DNA of 7,006 nt. It comes from Fibrobacter sp. Lineage in GTDB: Bacteria > Fibrobacterota > Fibrobacteria > Fibrobacterales > Fibrobacteraceae. Both the position numbers and the translations under genes were made by a program. The notes under the pieces are model-generated. The model was not told the origin of the DNA and did not search any database. It saw only the letters and a list, made by a program, of their open reading frames with translations. The stretch covers positions 1 to 7,006 of the forward strand of contig JAFZOV010000100.1 of assembly GCA_017550445.1 (NCBI GenBank). The letters are read 5' to 3'. The first letter of the stretch is position 1, and every line of letters begins with the position of its first letter. Of this stretch, positions 1-6,025 are shown piece after piece.

Positions 1-1180
1 CGACGAGCATGCCGCGCACATGACCGGCTTCATCACCGAGGATCTTGGCCGGGTTCTGCAGAACGCAGAATTCGACACCTTCTTCCTGGGCGTGGAGAAT
101 TTCTTCCTTACGGGCCGGGAGTTCGTTCATGCTACGACGGTAAACGATGCGGACCTTTTCTGCACCAAGGCGGAGAGCCATACGAGCAGCGTCCATAGCG
201 ACGTTACCACCACCGAGAACGATCACATTCTTGCCGGGCCACATCGGAGTATCAGCATGTTCCTTATCGTAGGCGCGCATGAGGTTTGCGCGGGTCAGGT
301 ATTCGTTAGCAGCGAACACACCGACGAGGTTTTCGCCTTCGATGTTCATGAAGAGCGGAAGGCCTGCACCGGTACCGACGAACACAGCGTCAAAGCCATC
401 CTTTTCGATAAGGTCCTTGAGCTTGCGGGTACGACCAATGACAAAATTTGTCTCGAACTTCACGCCCATGGCGGCGAGGGATTCAATTTCACGGTCAACG
501 ATTGCCTTCGGCAGACGGAATTCAGGAATACCGTAGCGGACCACACCACCGAGCTTGTGGAAAGCTTCGAAGATGGTCACGTCGTGGCCTTCGCGGCGCA
601 CGTCAGCGGCAACAACCAGGCCGGCAGGACCGGAACCGATCACAGCCACCTTCTTGCCGGTAGCGGGCTTCACGGCCGGCACAGAGGCGCCACCGTTGTT
701 ACGTTCGTAGTCAGCGACAAAGCGTTCGAGGCGGCCAATAGCCACAGCCTTGTTCACGTCCTTGTGCATCTTGCCCATAGTGCAGTTCATCTGGCACTGG
801 CGTTCCTGCGGGCAAACACGGCCGCAGATGGCCGGGAGCAAGCTGGTTTCCTTAATCTTGGCGATAGCGGCCTTGAAGTCACCTTCGGCAATCTTCGCGA
901 TGAAGGCCGGGATGTCGATGTGCACCGGGCAGCTTTCCACGCAGAACGGCTTCTTACAAGCGAGGCAGCGGTTGGCTTCCACGATGGCCTGGGCTTCGGT
1001 GTAACCCTGAGCCACTTCTTCCATCACGCGGGCGCGGTAGCTGGGTTCGAGCTGCGGCATCGGCTGGGCCGGAATAGCAGTCTTGTCCTTGGGCTTGAGC
1101 GGCTGCGGAAGAGCCTTGATCTTTTCGAGTTCCACCTTGGCGGCGGCATCCAACTGTTCGCGAGAAACGTATTCAGACAT
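1..1180 (-). CDS. nfnB: NfnB large subunit of electron-bifurcating NADH-dependent ferredoxin:NADP+ oxidoreductase (3' end cut off)
   Basis: GltD-like FAD/NADPH subunit, 393 codons visible; the C-terminus lies beyond base 1 (the family is usually about 460-480 residues). It starts at ATG 1180-1178, sharing one base with the nfnA stop (TAATG), so translation is probably coupled. Visible in the translation: an N-terminal helical iron-sulfur domain with C72-x2-C75-x4-C80-x3-C84-P and C119-x3-C123-x5-C129-x3-C133, enough for two [4Fe-4S] clusters. An FAD Rossmann motif GSGPAG follows at 182-187, and a second dinucleotide motif GGGNVAMD at 323-330 for NADPH. The stretch AIGRLERFVAD before the FAD domain is typical of NfnB/SudA. 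In the known family the NfnB FAD bifurcates electrons between ferredoxin and NAD+ (through NfnA). The adjacent NfnA-type partner argues for Nfn rather than the glutamate synthase small subunit, which would sit beside gltB. SudAB (sulfide dehydrogenase) is the same family; sequence alone does not exclude that activity. Confidence 0.9.
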   Translation of the reverse strand, partial: MSEYVSREQLDAAAKVELEKIKALPQPLKPKDKTAIPAQPMPQLEPSYRARVMEEVAQGYTEAQAIVEANRCLACKKPFCVESCPVHIDIPAFIAKIAEGDFKAAIAKIKETSLLPAICGRVCPQERQCQMNCTMGKMHKDVNKAVAIGRLERFVADYERNNGGASVPAVKPATGKKVAVIGSGPAGLVVAADVRREGHDVTIFEAFHKLGGVVRYGIPEFRLPKAIVDREIESLAAMGVKFETNFVIGRTRKLKDLIEKDGFDAVFVGTGAGLPLFMNIEGENLVGVFAANEYLTRANLMRAYDKEHADTPMWPGKNVIVLGGGNVAMDAARMALRLGAEKVRIVYRRSMNELPARKEEILHAQEEGVEFCVLQNPAKILGDEAGHVRGMLV

Positions 1181-2067
1181 TACTTGCTCTCCTTGGCCTT
1201 TGCGTCAGCCATCTTGTCAATGTTGCACTTGTGGCCGTCGTTTGCACCGAAGCGGTGCAAGGCTTCCTGTTCCTGGGGCTTGAAGGCGCCCATACGCTGG
1301 AGCATGTTGTTCCAGTCGACTTCGTGGCCGTCGAATTCCGGGCCATCGACGCAAACAAACTTGGTCTTGCCACCGATAGTCACGCGGCAGCCACCGCACA
1401 TGCCAGTTCCGTCCACCATGATGCTGTTGAGGCTAACCACAGTCTTGACTGCATAGGGCTTGGTGGTGAGGGCGCAGAACTTCATCATGATCGGAGGACC
1501 GATAGCGATGACCATGTCCGGCTTGCCCTTGGTGTCTTCGCAGAGTTCCTTAAGGGGTTCAGTCACGAGACCCTTGCGGCCATAAGAACCGTCGTCGGTC
1601 ATGAAGATGATGTTGTCGGCGAGAGCGGTCATTTCTTCCTTCATGAGGAAGAGGCTTTCGTTACGGGCACCCATGATGATGGTGACCTTGTTGCCGGCAG
1701 CCTTCAAAGCCTGCACGATCGGGTGCATCGGAGCGATACCCACGCCACCGCACACGCAAACCACGTGGCCAAAATTCTCGATGTGGGTCGGAGAGCCAAG
1801 CGGGCCCACGAGCACCGGGATATCGTCACCGACTTCGAACTTGGAAAGTTCGGTCGTGGTCTTACCGACGGTCTGGAAAATCAGGGTGATAGAGCCTTCA
1901 GTCGTGTCGGCATCGGCGATGGTGAGAGGCACGCGTTCGCCGTTGTCCTTATTCGTCTGGAGGATGATAAACTGGCCGGCCTTACGCTCTTGAGCGATCA
2001 GCGGGGCCTCGACGCGGAATTGGAATACCGCAGGAGATAACTGCTTTTTAAAGAGAATTTTTGCCAT
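1180..2067 (-). CDS. nfnA: NfnA small subunit of electron-bifurcating NADH-dependent ferredoxin:NADP+ oxidoreductase
   Basis: A 295-residue flavoprotein of the ferredoxin-NADP reductase / PyrK-like family, forming the NAD(H)-binding partner of NfnB. Layout: N-terminal FAD-binding barrel with R45-V-P-L-T49, NAD-binding domain with CGGVGIAP at 106-113, and a [2Fe-2S] loop near the end with D219-x4-C224-x2-C227-x11-C239. Only three cysteines are available in this loop; in characterised NfnA the fourth ligand is an aspartate, and D219 is at the matching place. The C-terminus is Lys/Ala-rich. The stop overlaps the nfnB start by one base, giving an operon nfnA-nfnB. No strong Shine-Dalgarno is seen before ATG 2067; a TATTTTTCGA element at 2083-2074 would make the leader only a few bases long. 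Alternatives are SudB or an orphan PyrK-like subunit, but linkage to the GltD-like partner makes Nfn the best call. Confidence 0.9.
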   Translation of the reverse strand: MAKILFKKQLSPAVFQFRVEAPLIAQERKAGQFIILQTNKDNGERVPLTIADADTTEGSITLIFQTVGKTTTELSKFEVGDDIPVLVGPLGSPTHIENFGHVVCVCGGVGIAPMHPIVQALKAAGNKVTIIMGARNESLFLMKEEMTALADNIIFMTDDGSYGRKGLVTEPLKELCEDTKGKPDMVIAIGPPIMMKFCALTTKPYAVKTVVSLNSIMVDGTGMCGGCRVTIGGKTKFVCVDGPEFDGHEVDWNNMLQRMGAFKPQEQEALHRFGANDGHKCNIDKMADAKAKESK

Positions 2068-2083
2068 AGTGGGTCGAAAAATA
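2068..2083 (-). promoter_or_regulatory. Possible nfnAB promoter element (FCB-type -7 box)
   Basis: TATTTTTCGA on the minus strand (2083-2074) resembles the TAnnTTTG box of Bacteroidetes-type promoters and aligns with similar boxes before other genes here. Transcription would start around 2071, leaving an almost leaderless nfnA mRNA, consistent with the missing Shine-Dalgarno. No matching upstream -33 TTG is clear, so this is tentative. Confidence 0.35.
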
Positions 2084-2115
2084 GAAAAAAGGGCCCGCTC
2101 GTGGCAGGGACCCTT
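2077..2115 (-). terminator. Intrinsic terminator between the outer-membrane protein gene and nfnA
   Basis: Read on the minus strand: AAGGG-T-CCC, a 10-base loop, GGGCCCTT, then a T-rich tract (six T, counting the two in the stem, then CTATTTT). The stem is 8 bp with one bulged base. It fits a terminator for the barrel gene ending at 2200. The U-tract finishes 17 bases before the nfnA start codon, so it could also limit or attenuate read-through into nfnAB. Confidence 0.7.
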
Positions 2116-2140
2116 CTGTAAAATAAAGCTCCATTCAGGC

Positions 2141-2171
2141 GGAGAACCCGGCTCAAGGCCGGGATGACAAT
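2141..2171. repeat. REP-like intergenic hairpin
   Basis: A perfect 6-bp inverted repeat, CCCGGC (2147-2152) and GCCGGG (2158-2163), with a 5-base loop, flanked by GGAGAA and ATGACAA. Read on the minus strand this is the TTGTCATCCCGG... type of dispersed palindrome found in the intergenic spaces of many bacteria. It sits just after the stop of the barrel gene and is followed by the terminator, so it may stabilise the 3' end of that mRNA. Only one copy is in the window, so repetition in the genome is inferred from resemblance. Confidence 0.5.
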
Positions 2172-2199
2172 GTAAGGAGCGGGGATAACAAGCCGCAGA

Positions 2200-3648
2200 T
2201 TAGAAGTAAATGAATCCGCCGAAGCTTACGAACACGCCTTCGCCGTTAAAGATGGACTTGGTATCGGTGAAGAAGGAGTCGCCAAAGGCAAATTCACAGG
2301 CAGCCCAGTCCTTATACTGGTAGCGGAATCCCATAGAAGCGTCCACCTTGTCAGAGACACTCTTCTTGATTTCGACCTGGTCATAAGGGGTTTTGTTATT
2401 CACATAGCGGAAGGCTTCCCAGGTGTAGCTCGCTTCGCCAAAGAGCATCAGGGATTCGGTCAAAAGGACCTCGCCCAAGATATTGGGAGTCAGGCTCAGA
2501 CCCACGGTCTTCAGAGACACTTCCTTGAGTTTGCCAGAAGTCGTATCGCGCATATCTGCCTTGTCATAAATGGTAATGGGCAATGCGGAATTCACGCCCA
2601 TATAGACGTTGGCGTAACTTGCGCGGAGAACCGGAACACCATAGTTGAACACAGGAACAATGGTGATATTAGAGGCCAGGGAATCGCCAATCAATGTTTC
2701 TCCGACTTCCATTTCGTCTTCGTGGCGATTAAAAGCTACACCGGCAGACCAAAAATGCTTCTGAGCAGAAGGGCCATCCGTCACAATTAAAGATGCATCC
2801 AAATCGCGGTAACGCTGTTCGACTTCGGGGCCGTTCTTGGGATCCGTATTAGTTTCATTAGCAAAGGTAGTCCAATCGCCAGCCAAGGTCACCGTATAGC
2901 CGCCAAGCATTGTAGAAAGGGTAAGGCCCCAATCATCGCCTTCGATCGTTTCCTTGACTTCGGCACCCTTGGTATCAGTCTTAACTTGTCCTAAACCAAT
3001 ACGAGCCTCTACTGCAAACACCGGCGTTGCATAGCCAATAGTTGCACGTCCCAGCTGACCGGAAATATCCATTGCGCCAAAGAAGTCTCCCAGGGACACA
3101 ACGCCCATTTCACCCGAAGGTTCAATATAGAAGAACTTGTTAAACGCCATCTTTGTAATGCTCTTGTTCAGCAAGGTGTTTACATTATCACCTGCAGCCT
3201 CGTTTTCAACACGATTGTAAGCATTGCCATGCAACACCGTAAAAGGCGTCTTGGGCGGGCCCATACGGACAGCGCCTTCCGGGGCGGGAGCCGCATTTTC
3301 AGGAACAGGAGTTGCAGCGACTTCAGCAGGAGCGGCAGGAGCAACGGATGCTTCAGGTGCTTCGGTCTTTGCCGCAGGTGCCTGGGCAGGTTCTGCGACC
3401 TGGGGCTGTTCTGCAGGCTGCGTAGCCTCAGCGGGCTTAGCCGCGTCAGCCTTGACCACCTCTTGGGCTGGCTGCACTTCAGCAGCGGCAGGAGCTGCAG
3501 AAGCCTTTTCAGCGACAGGCTGAGCTTCGGCAGCGGGCTGTGCTGTAGCCGTTTCAGCAGCGTTAGCAGGGGCTGCCGCAGGTTGTTCCTGAGCCATAGC
3601 AAAAGCTACGGACACCAGAGTCATTGCAATCGTTTTCTTCAGATTCAT
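2200..3648 (-). CDS. Outer-membrane beta-barrel protein with long Ala/Pro/Glu-rich periplasmic linker
   Basis: 482 residues, no family I can name. Residues 1-19 form a classical signal peptide (MNLKK, hydrophobic core, A-M-A cut site before Q20). Residues 20 to about 128 are a low-complexity linker made almost only of Ala, Pro, Glu, Gln, Val, Thr and Lys. From about 135 to 482 the sequence alternates polar and hydrophobic residues as in transmembrane beta strands, with many Tyr/Phe/Trp, no Cys except one near the end, and a terminal FGGFIYF whose final Phe is the usual sorting signal for barrel assembly. The role is probably a porin-like or structural surface protein; the linker could span the periplasm or touch peptidoglycan. 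Start ATG 3648 has a strong AGGAGG five bases upstream, and a near-consensus promoter lies before it, so high expression is likely. It appears to be a single-gene unit ended by the hairpin at 2077-2115. Confidence 0.8.
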   Translation of the reverse strand: MNLKKTIAMTLVSVAFAMAQEQPAAAPANAAETATAQPAAEAQPVAEKASAAPAAAEVQPAQEVVKADAAKPAEATQPAEQPQVAEPAQAPAAKTEAPEASVAPAAPAEVAATPVPENAAPAPEGAVRMGPPKTPFTVLHGNAYNRVENEAAGDNVNTLLNKSITKMAFNKFFYIEPSGEMGVVSLGDFFGAMDISGQLGRATIGYATPVFAVEARIGLGQVKTDTKGAEVKETIEGDDWGLTLSTMLGGYTVTLAGDWTTFANETNTDPKNGPEVEQRYRDLDASLIVTDGPSAQKHFWSAGVAFNRHEDEMEVGETLIGDSLASNITIVPVFNYGVPVLRASYANVYMGVNSALPITIYDKADMRDTTSGKLKEVSLKTVGLSLTPNILGEVLLTESLMLFGEASYTWEAFRYVNNKTPYDQVEIKKSVSDKVDASMGFRYQYKDWAACEFAFGDSFFTDTKSIFNGEGVFVSFGGFIYF

Positions 3649-3651
3649 ACC

Positions 3652-3658
3652 ATCCTCC
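3652..3658 (-). promoter_or_regulatory. Strong ribosome binding site of the outer-membrane protein gene
   Basis: Minus strand CAGGAGG followed by ATGGT and then the start ATG at 3648. The earlier ATG inside ATGGTATGA is out of frame and meets a stop at once, so the site fixes the start at 3648. Confidence 0.75.
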
Positions 3659-3676
3659 TGAATACTGTCTTTTGCA

Positions 3677-3705
3677 ATTATAACCTAAAAACCTGCCAAA
3701 AGCAA
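3677..3705 (-). promoter_or_regulatory. Sigma70-like promoter of the outer-membrane protein gene
   Basis: Minus strand -35 TTGCTT (3705-3700), a 17-base spacer, and a perfect -10 TATAAT (3682-3677). The transcription start is expected near 3670, giving a leader of about 22 bases that contains the strong ribosome binding site. The promoter lies in the short gap (3649-3730) after the SAHH-like gene, where I see no convincing terminator, so read-through from that gene is also possible. Confidence 0.7.
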
Positions 3706-3730
3706 GTATTTTTTTACAAAAGCGGATTTT

Positions 3731-4846
3731 TTAGCGCAACATATCGCAGATTTCAGGGCCAATGACCCCATTCTGGATAGTCGTTACCAACAAACGTTGT
3801 TCGATTTCGCTAGGCGGATCCTGCACACCCTTGAAAGGCTTTGCCTCTCCGGCACAATCCAGCAACAGGCGTTCCCCCAGAGCAGCATGCAAGGCGAGAC
3901 TTGTATCAATATACTTGAGATGGGTAGGCTCATCCAGTACAAAATTCAAGGGGGATTTTCCGTTCAGTACCCTTGTCTTGGGCACATGTTCGCCAAATTC
4001 GTCTTCCACACCCATATTGGCCACAACGGCCTTGGTGTTTGCGAGAACCGCCGATACGGCAGACAAGGTCAGCGCATTCTTGAGACCGGTCGCCGTCACC
4101 ACAAAATTTGCGTGGGAAACAACATCCGCCACCATATCGTCATCCTGGTAATCCTCGATGCGAACGCCGTTGTTCAGTAGCACGCTGCTAAAATTCGAGC
4201 TAGAATCGACATTACGGGTATTGGTGATGGTGCAGACGTTCATGCCGCGACGCACACCGTGCAAGGCAATGCCACAGCCCACCTTGCCACTACCGAAAAC
4301 CACCAACGATTTACCTTCAAAATCCGCATAACCCAAGGATTCCAGTCCACGAAAATAGCCATCACCCGTGCCGAGGACAGTTTCGATGCGCTTGACGATT
4401 CCGCTGTCAGCAACATACACCGGGTGTTCCGAATCGGCATAAAACTGCACACCGCTACGGGTGAGCTCCACAAAGCCCTTTTTCGGATGGCAAAAGGAAA
4501 ACTGGCCCGCGCAATCCAAAATCAAATCGAAGTCATCGGCGACTTTACCGCTCTTGATGTCTTCGTCGGTAACAACGGGGACATTTTTTTCTTTCAGGAA
4601 TTCAATCATTTTCTTGTCGCAGGGCATAGCCGCCCCCGAATTGCCGACAGCATGACCCACATACAAGCTGGCACCACCCGCCATCAATGCGCGGTATTCT
4701 ACCAGAGTATTCCTGAAAATCGGTGTTGCCACCAAGACCTTACAACCCCAAAACGGGCGCGTCTGCAACCACTCATCTGAAAGCTGGCCCAGGGCCGGAT
4801 ATTCTCTCGGTTCGTAAGATTCTTTGATGACTTCGGAAAAAATCAT
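3731..4846 (-). CDS. Divergent S-adenosylhomocysteine hydrolase-like NAD(P)-binding protein
   Basis: 371 residues. The overall plan follows the SAHH superfamily: an N-terminal alpha/beta domain (about 30-115, with WGCKVLVATP and an LDCAGQF strand-turn matching the LDDGGD region), a linking segment PVYVADSGIVK (142-152) in the place of the NDSVTK catalytic segment, a Rossmann domain with G185-S-G-K-V-G190 followed by TATG at 251-254 (like the TGN loop), and a late NFVLDEPTHLKYID stretch (301-314) like NLxxAxGHPSxVMD. It is shorter than true SAHH (about 410-470), lacks the HMTxQT histidine (TPIFRNT is there instead), the full NDSxTKxxxDN motif, and the usual C-terminal YRY. A conserved NAD-dependent fold with changed chemistry is therefore inferred; the substrate is unknown. 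The start at 4846 has no clear Shine-Dalgarno but a TAAATTCGA box just before it. It is divergent from trxA across a shared regulatory region. Confidence 0.6.
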   Translation of the reverse strand: MIFSEVIKESYEPREYPALGQLSDEWLQTRPFWGCKVLVATPIFRNTLVEYRALMAGGASLYVGHAVGNSGAAMPCDKKMIEFLKEKNVPVVTDEDIKSGKVADDFDLILDCAGQFSFCHPKKGFVELTRSGVQFYADSEHPVYVADSGIVKRIETVLGTGDGYFRGLESLGYADFEGKSLVVFGSGKVGCGIALHGVRRGMNVCTITNTRNVDSSSNFSSVLLNNGVRIEDYQDDDMVADVVSHANFVVTATGLKNALTLSAVSAVLANTKAVVANMGVEDEFGEHVPKTRVLNGKSPLNFVLDEPTHLKYIDTSLALHAALGERLLLDCAGEAKPFKGVQDPPSEIEQRLLVTTIQNGVIGPEICDMLR

Positions 4847-4850
4847 GGCG

Positions 4851-4859
4851 TCGAATTTA
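4851..4859 (-). promoter_or_regulatory. Possible promoter box of the SAHH-like gene
   Basis: Minus strand TAAATTCGA resembles the FCB TAnnTTTG element and sits directly before the start codon, after a run of nine T. A start of transcription near 4847 would make the mRNA nearly leaderless, and would put the centre of the palindrome at 4880-4894 about 40 bases upstream, a usual activator position. Tentative. Confidence 0.35.
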
Positions 4860-4879
4860 GAAAAAAAAATTTCGAGTAA

Positions 4880-4894
4880 TGTGACCTAGTCACA
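4880..4894. promoter_or_regulatory. Crp-like palindromic operator between the SAHH-like gene and trxA
   Basis: TGTGACCTAGTCACA is an inverted repeat of TGTGAC and GTCACA separated by three bases. The half site equals that of E. coli CRP (TGTGA), but the spacing is N5 between TGTGA and TCACA rather than N6. It lies in the middle of a divergent promoter region, about 40 bases from the likely starts on both sides, and a Crp/Fnr-family gene with a CRP-like recognition helix is encoded at 5346-6017. Binding by that protein is inferred. Confidence 0.6.
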
Positions 4895-4915
4895 GATAAG
4901 CGGACGCACATTAGG

Positions 4916-4928
4916 TAAAATATAGGTG
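4916..4928 (+). promoter_or_regulatory. Likely trxA -10 region
   Basis: TAAAAT (4916-4921) overlaps TATAGGTG (4921-4928), which resembles the FCB TAnnTTTG box. There is no good -35 upstream, which suits an activator-dependent promoter: with TAAAAT as -10 the palindrome centre would be near -41. Confidence 0.4.
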
Positions 4929-4959
4929 TAAACAAGAACAAGAATAAAGAGAGGTAAAA

Positions 4960-5271
4960 ATGACCGAAATGAACATCACCAAGAACAACTTCGAAGCCGA
5001 AGTCATGAACTCCGACAGGCCCGTTCTAATTGACTTTTGGGCACCCTGGTGCGGGCCCTGCCGCATGCTTTCGCCCACCATCTCCGAGATCGCCGAAGAG
5101 CATGGTGACAAGGTGAAGGTTTGCAAGGTGAACGTCGACGAACAGGGCGAACTGGCATCTTTCTTTGGTGTCATGAGCATCCCGACAATCGTCGTCATCA
5201 AAGATGGCAAGATTGTCAATTCCGCGGTCGGAGTGCGCCCGAAAGAGCAGATTGTAAACATGTTCAACTAA
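4960..5271 (+). CDS. trxA: Thioredoxin
   Basis: 103 residues, the full length of a classical single-domain cytoplasmic thioredoxin. It reduces disulfides in target proteins (for example reductases and peroxidases) and is itself recharged by thioredoxin reductase, which is not in this window. Seen in the sequence: active site W30-C31-G32-P33-C34, the buried acidic residue D25 in LIDFWA, the cis-proline loop I74-P75-T76, and the conserved G91 near the end. No signal peptide, so it acts in the cytoplasm. Start ATG 4960 is preceded by GAGG with a five-base gap; the in-frame ATG at 4969 is less well placed. The gene is divergent from the SAHH-like gene and 74 bases upstream of the Crp/Fnr gene. 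The palindrome at 4880-4894 suggests regulation by a Crp/Fnr protein. Confidence 0.95.
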   Translation: MTEMNITKNNFEAEVMNSDRPVLIDFWAPWCGPCRMLSPTISEIAEEHGDKVKVCKVNVDEQGELASFFGVMSIPTIVVIKDGKIVNSAVGVRPKEQIVNMFN

Positions 5272-5304
5272 ACGCATGTCGCGCTAAACAGTACTCCTTG
5301 AGGC

Positions 5305-5345
5305 GATGCACCTTTTTTGTATATTGCAAGGAAGGTGCATCTTTT
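5305..5345 (+). promoter_or_regulatory. Inverted repeat spanning the promoter and leader of the Crp/Fnr gene
   Basis: A perfect 10-bp inverted repeat, GATGCACCTT (5305-5314) and AAGGTGCATC (5332-5341), with a 17-base centre, followed by TTTT and the ATG at 5346. The centre holds a probable -10 TATATT (5320-5325), 16 bases after TTGAGG (5298-5303). The right arm holds the purine-rich AAGGAAGG that would serve as ribosome binding site. As RNA it could act as a trxA terminator (stem plus TTTT, though the loop is long); as DNA it could be an operator for autoregulation. Confidence 0.5.
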
Positions 5346-6017
5346 ATGAGCTTAGGTCCATTCAGTCACTTCCTTCCGAATCTGCCTTTTTGGCAGAATC
5401 TGTCGCACGAAGAAAAGGCGATGGTTTCGGACCGTTGCGTTACAAAGCGCTTCGGCAAGAACCAGATGATTCACAACAGCAAGACCTCTTGCCTCGGAAT
5501 TATCTTTATTTTGAGCGGAGGGATTCGCGTGGGGCTCATCTCTGACGAAGGTCGAGAAATCACGCTGTACCGCGCCAAGGCAAACGAGTTTTGCGTATCG
5601 ACGGCGTCTTGCGTGATTCACCAGCTGACTTTTGAGACTTTGGTCACCGCCGAAGAAGATACAACCGTGCTGGTGATTCCGGCTTCATTGTGTGCAAAGC
5701 TGATGGATTCGAACATCCATATGCGGGCATTCATTTTTGAAAAAGAGACCGAGCGCTATTCGCAGACCATTTGGGCCATTCAGCTGATGCTGTTCAAGCG
5801 GTTTGACCAACGACTGGCCTCTTACCTGATTTCGGCTTACGAAAGCACCGGTAAGGACGAAGTCAAGAAAACGCAGGAAGAAATCGCCCGCGACGTGAAT
5901 TCTGCCCGCGAAGTGGTGGCCCGCATGCTCCAGGAATTCGCCGCCAAGGGCCTTGTTGAAATCAAGCGGGGGCGAATCTTGCTCCGCGACATCGACGGAC
6001 TGAAGAAAATCCTGTAA
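5346..6017 (+). CDS. Crp/Fnr-family transcriptional regulator
   Basis: 223 residues from ATG 5346, with an N-terminal cupin-like sensor domain (about 10-125), a long dimer helix (about 127-165) and a C-terminal winged helix-turn-helix (about 172-223). The frame is open further upstream (to 5121), but that part overlaps trxA and is not credible. The recognition helix [11 protein letters not shown] (185-195) carries R188, E189 and R193, aligning with R180, E181 and R185 of E. coli CRP, which read TGTGA. The sensor lacks a recognisable cAMP phosphate-binding motif; instead it has EFC83VSTASC89, a C-x5-C pair that I recall from a group of Crp/Fnr proteins in anaerobes. There is no FNR-type N-terminal cysteine cluster (other cysteines: 31, 49, 116). 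A redox or metal signal is possible but unproven. Lying next to trxA and near a TGTGAC palindrome, it may regulate the divergent trxA/SAHH-like region. Confidence 0.88.
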   Translation: MSLGPFSHFLPNLPFWQNLSHEEKAMVSDRCVTKRFGKNQMIHNSKTSCLGIIFILSGGIRVGLISDEGREITLYRAKANEFCVSTASCVIHQLTFETLVTAEEDTTVLVIPASLCAKLMDSNIHMRAFIFEKETERYSQTIWAIQLMLFKRFDQRLASYLISAYESTGKDEVKKTQEEIARDVNSAREVVARMLQEFAAKGLVEIKRGRILLRDIDGLKKIL

Positions 6018-6025
6018 AAATATTC

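Noticed and set aside
20..1456. 478-codon open frame on the plus strand
   Set aside because: It lies antisense to nfnB and the end of nfnA, whose motifs are unmistakable; the product is His/Ala-rich with no recognisable domain, a by-product of codon bias.
1231..2040. 269-codon open frame on the plus strand
   Set aside because: Antisense shadow of nfnA, no ribosome binding site or domain.
3691..3696. TTGGCA (minus strand) as -35 of the barrel gene
   Set aside because: Only 11 bases from TATAAT; TTGCTT at 3705-3700 has the ideal 17-base spacing.
3706..3730. Possible terminator after the SAHH-like gene
   Set aside because: Only AAAA-GCGGA-TTTT-type pairing is present; too weak to call.
3229..3765. 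Plus-strand frames opposite the Ala/Pro-rich linker
   Set aside because: Repetitive Arg/Ser/Gly or Ala/Gly products mirror the low-complexity linker of the barrel gene.
4259..4780. 173-codon open frame on the plus strand
   Set aside because: Antisense to the SAHH-like gene, with no start signals or domain.
5121..5345. N-terminal extension of the Crp/Fnr frame
   Set aside because: It overlaps trxA in another frame and has no family resemblance; the family N-terminus begins at ATG 5346.
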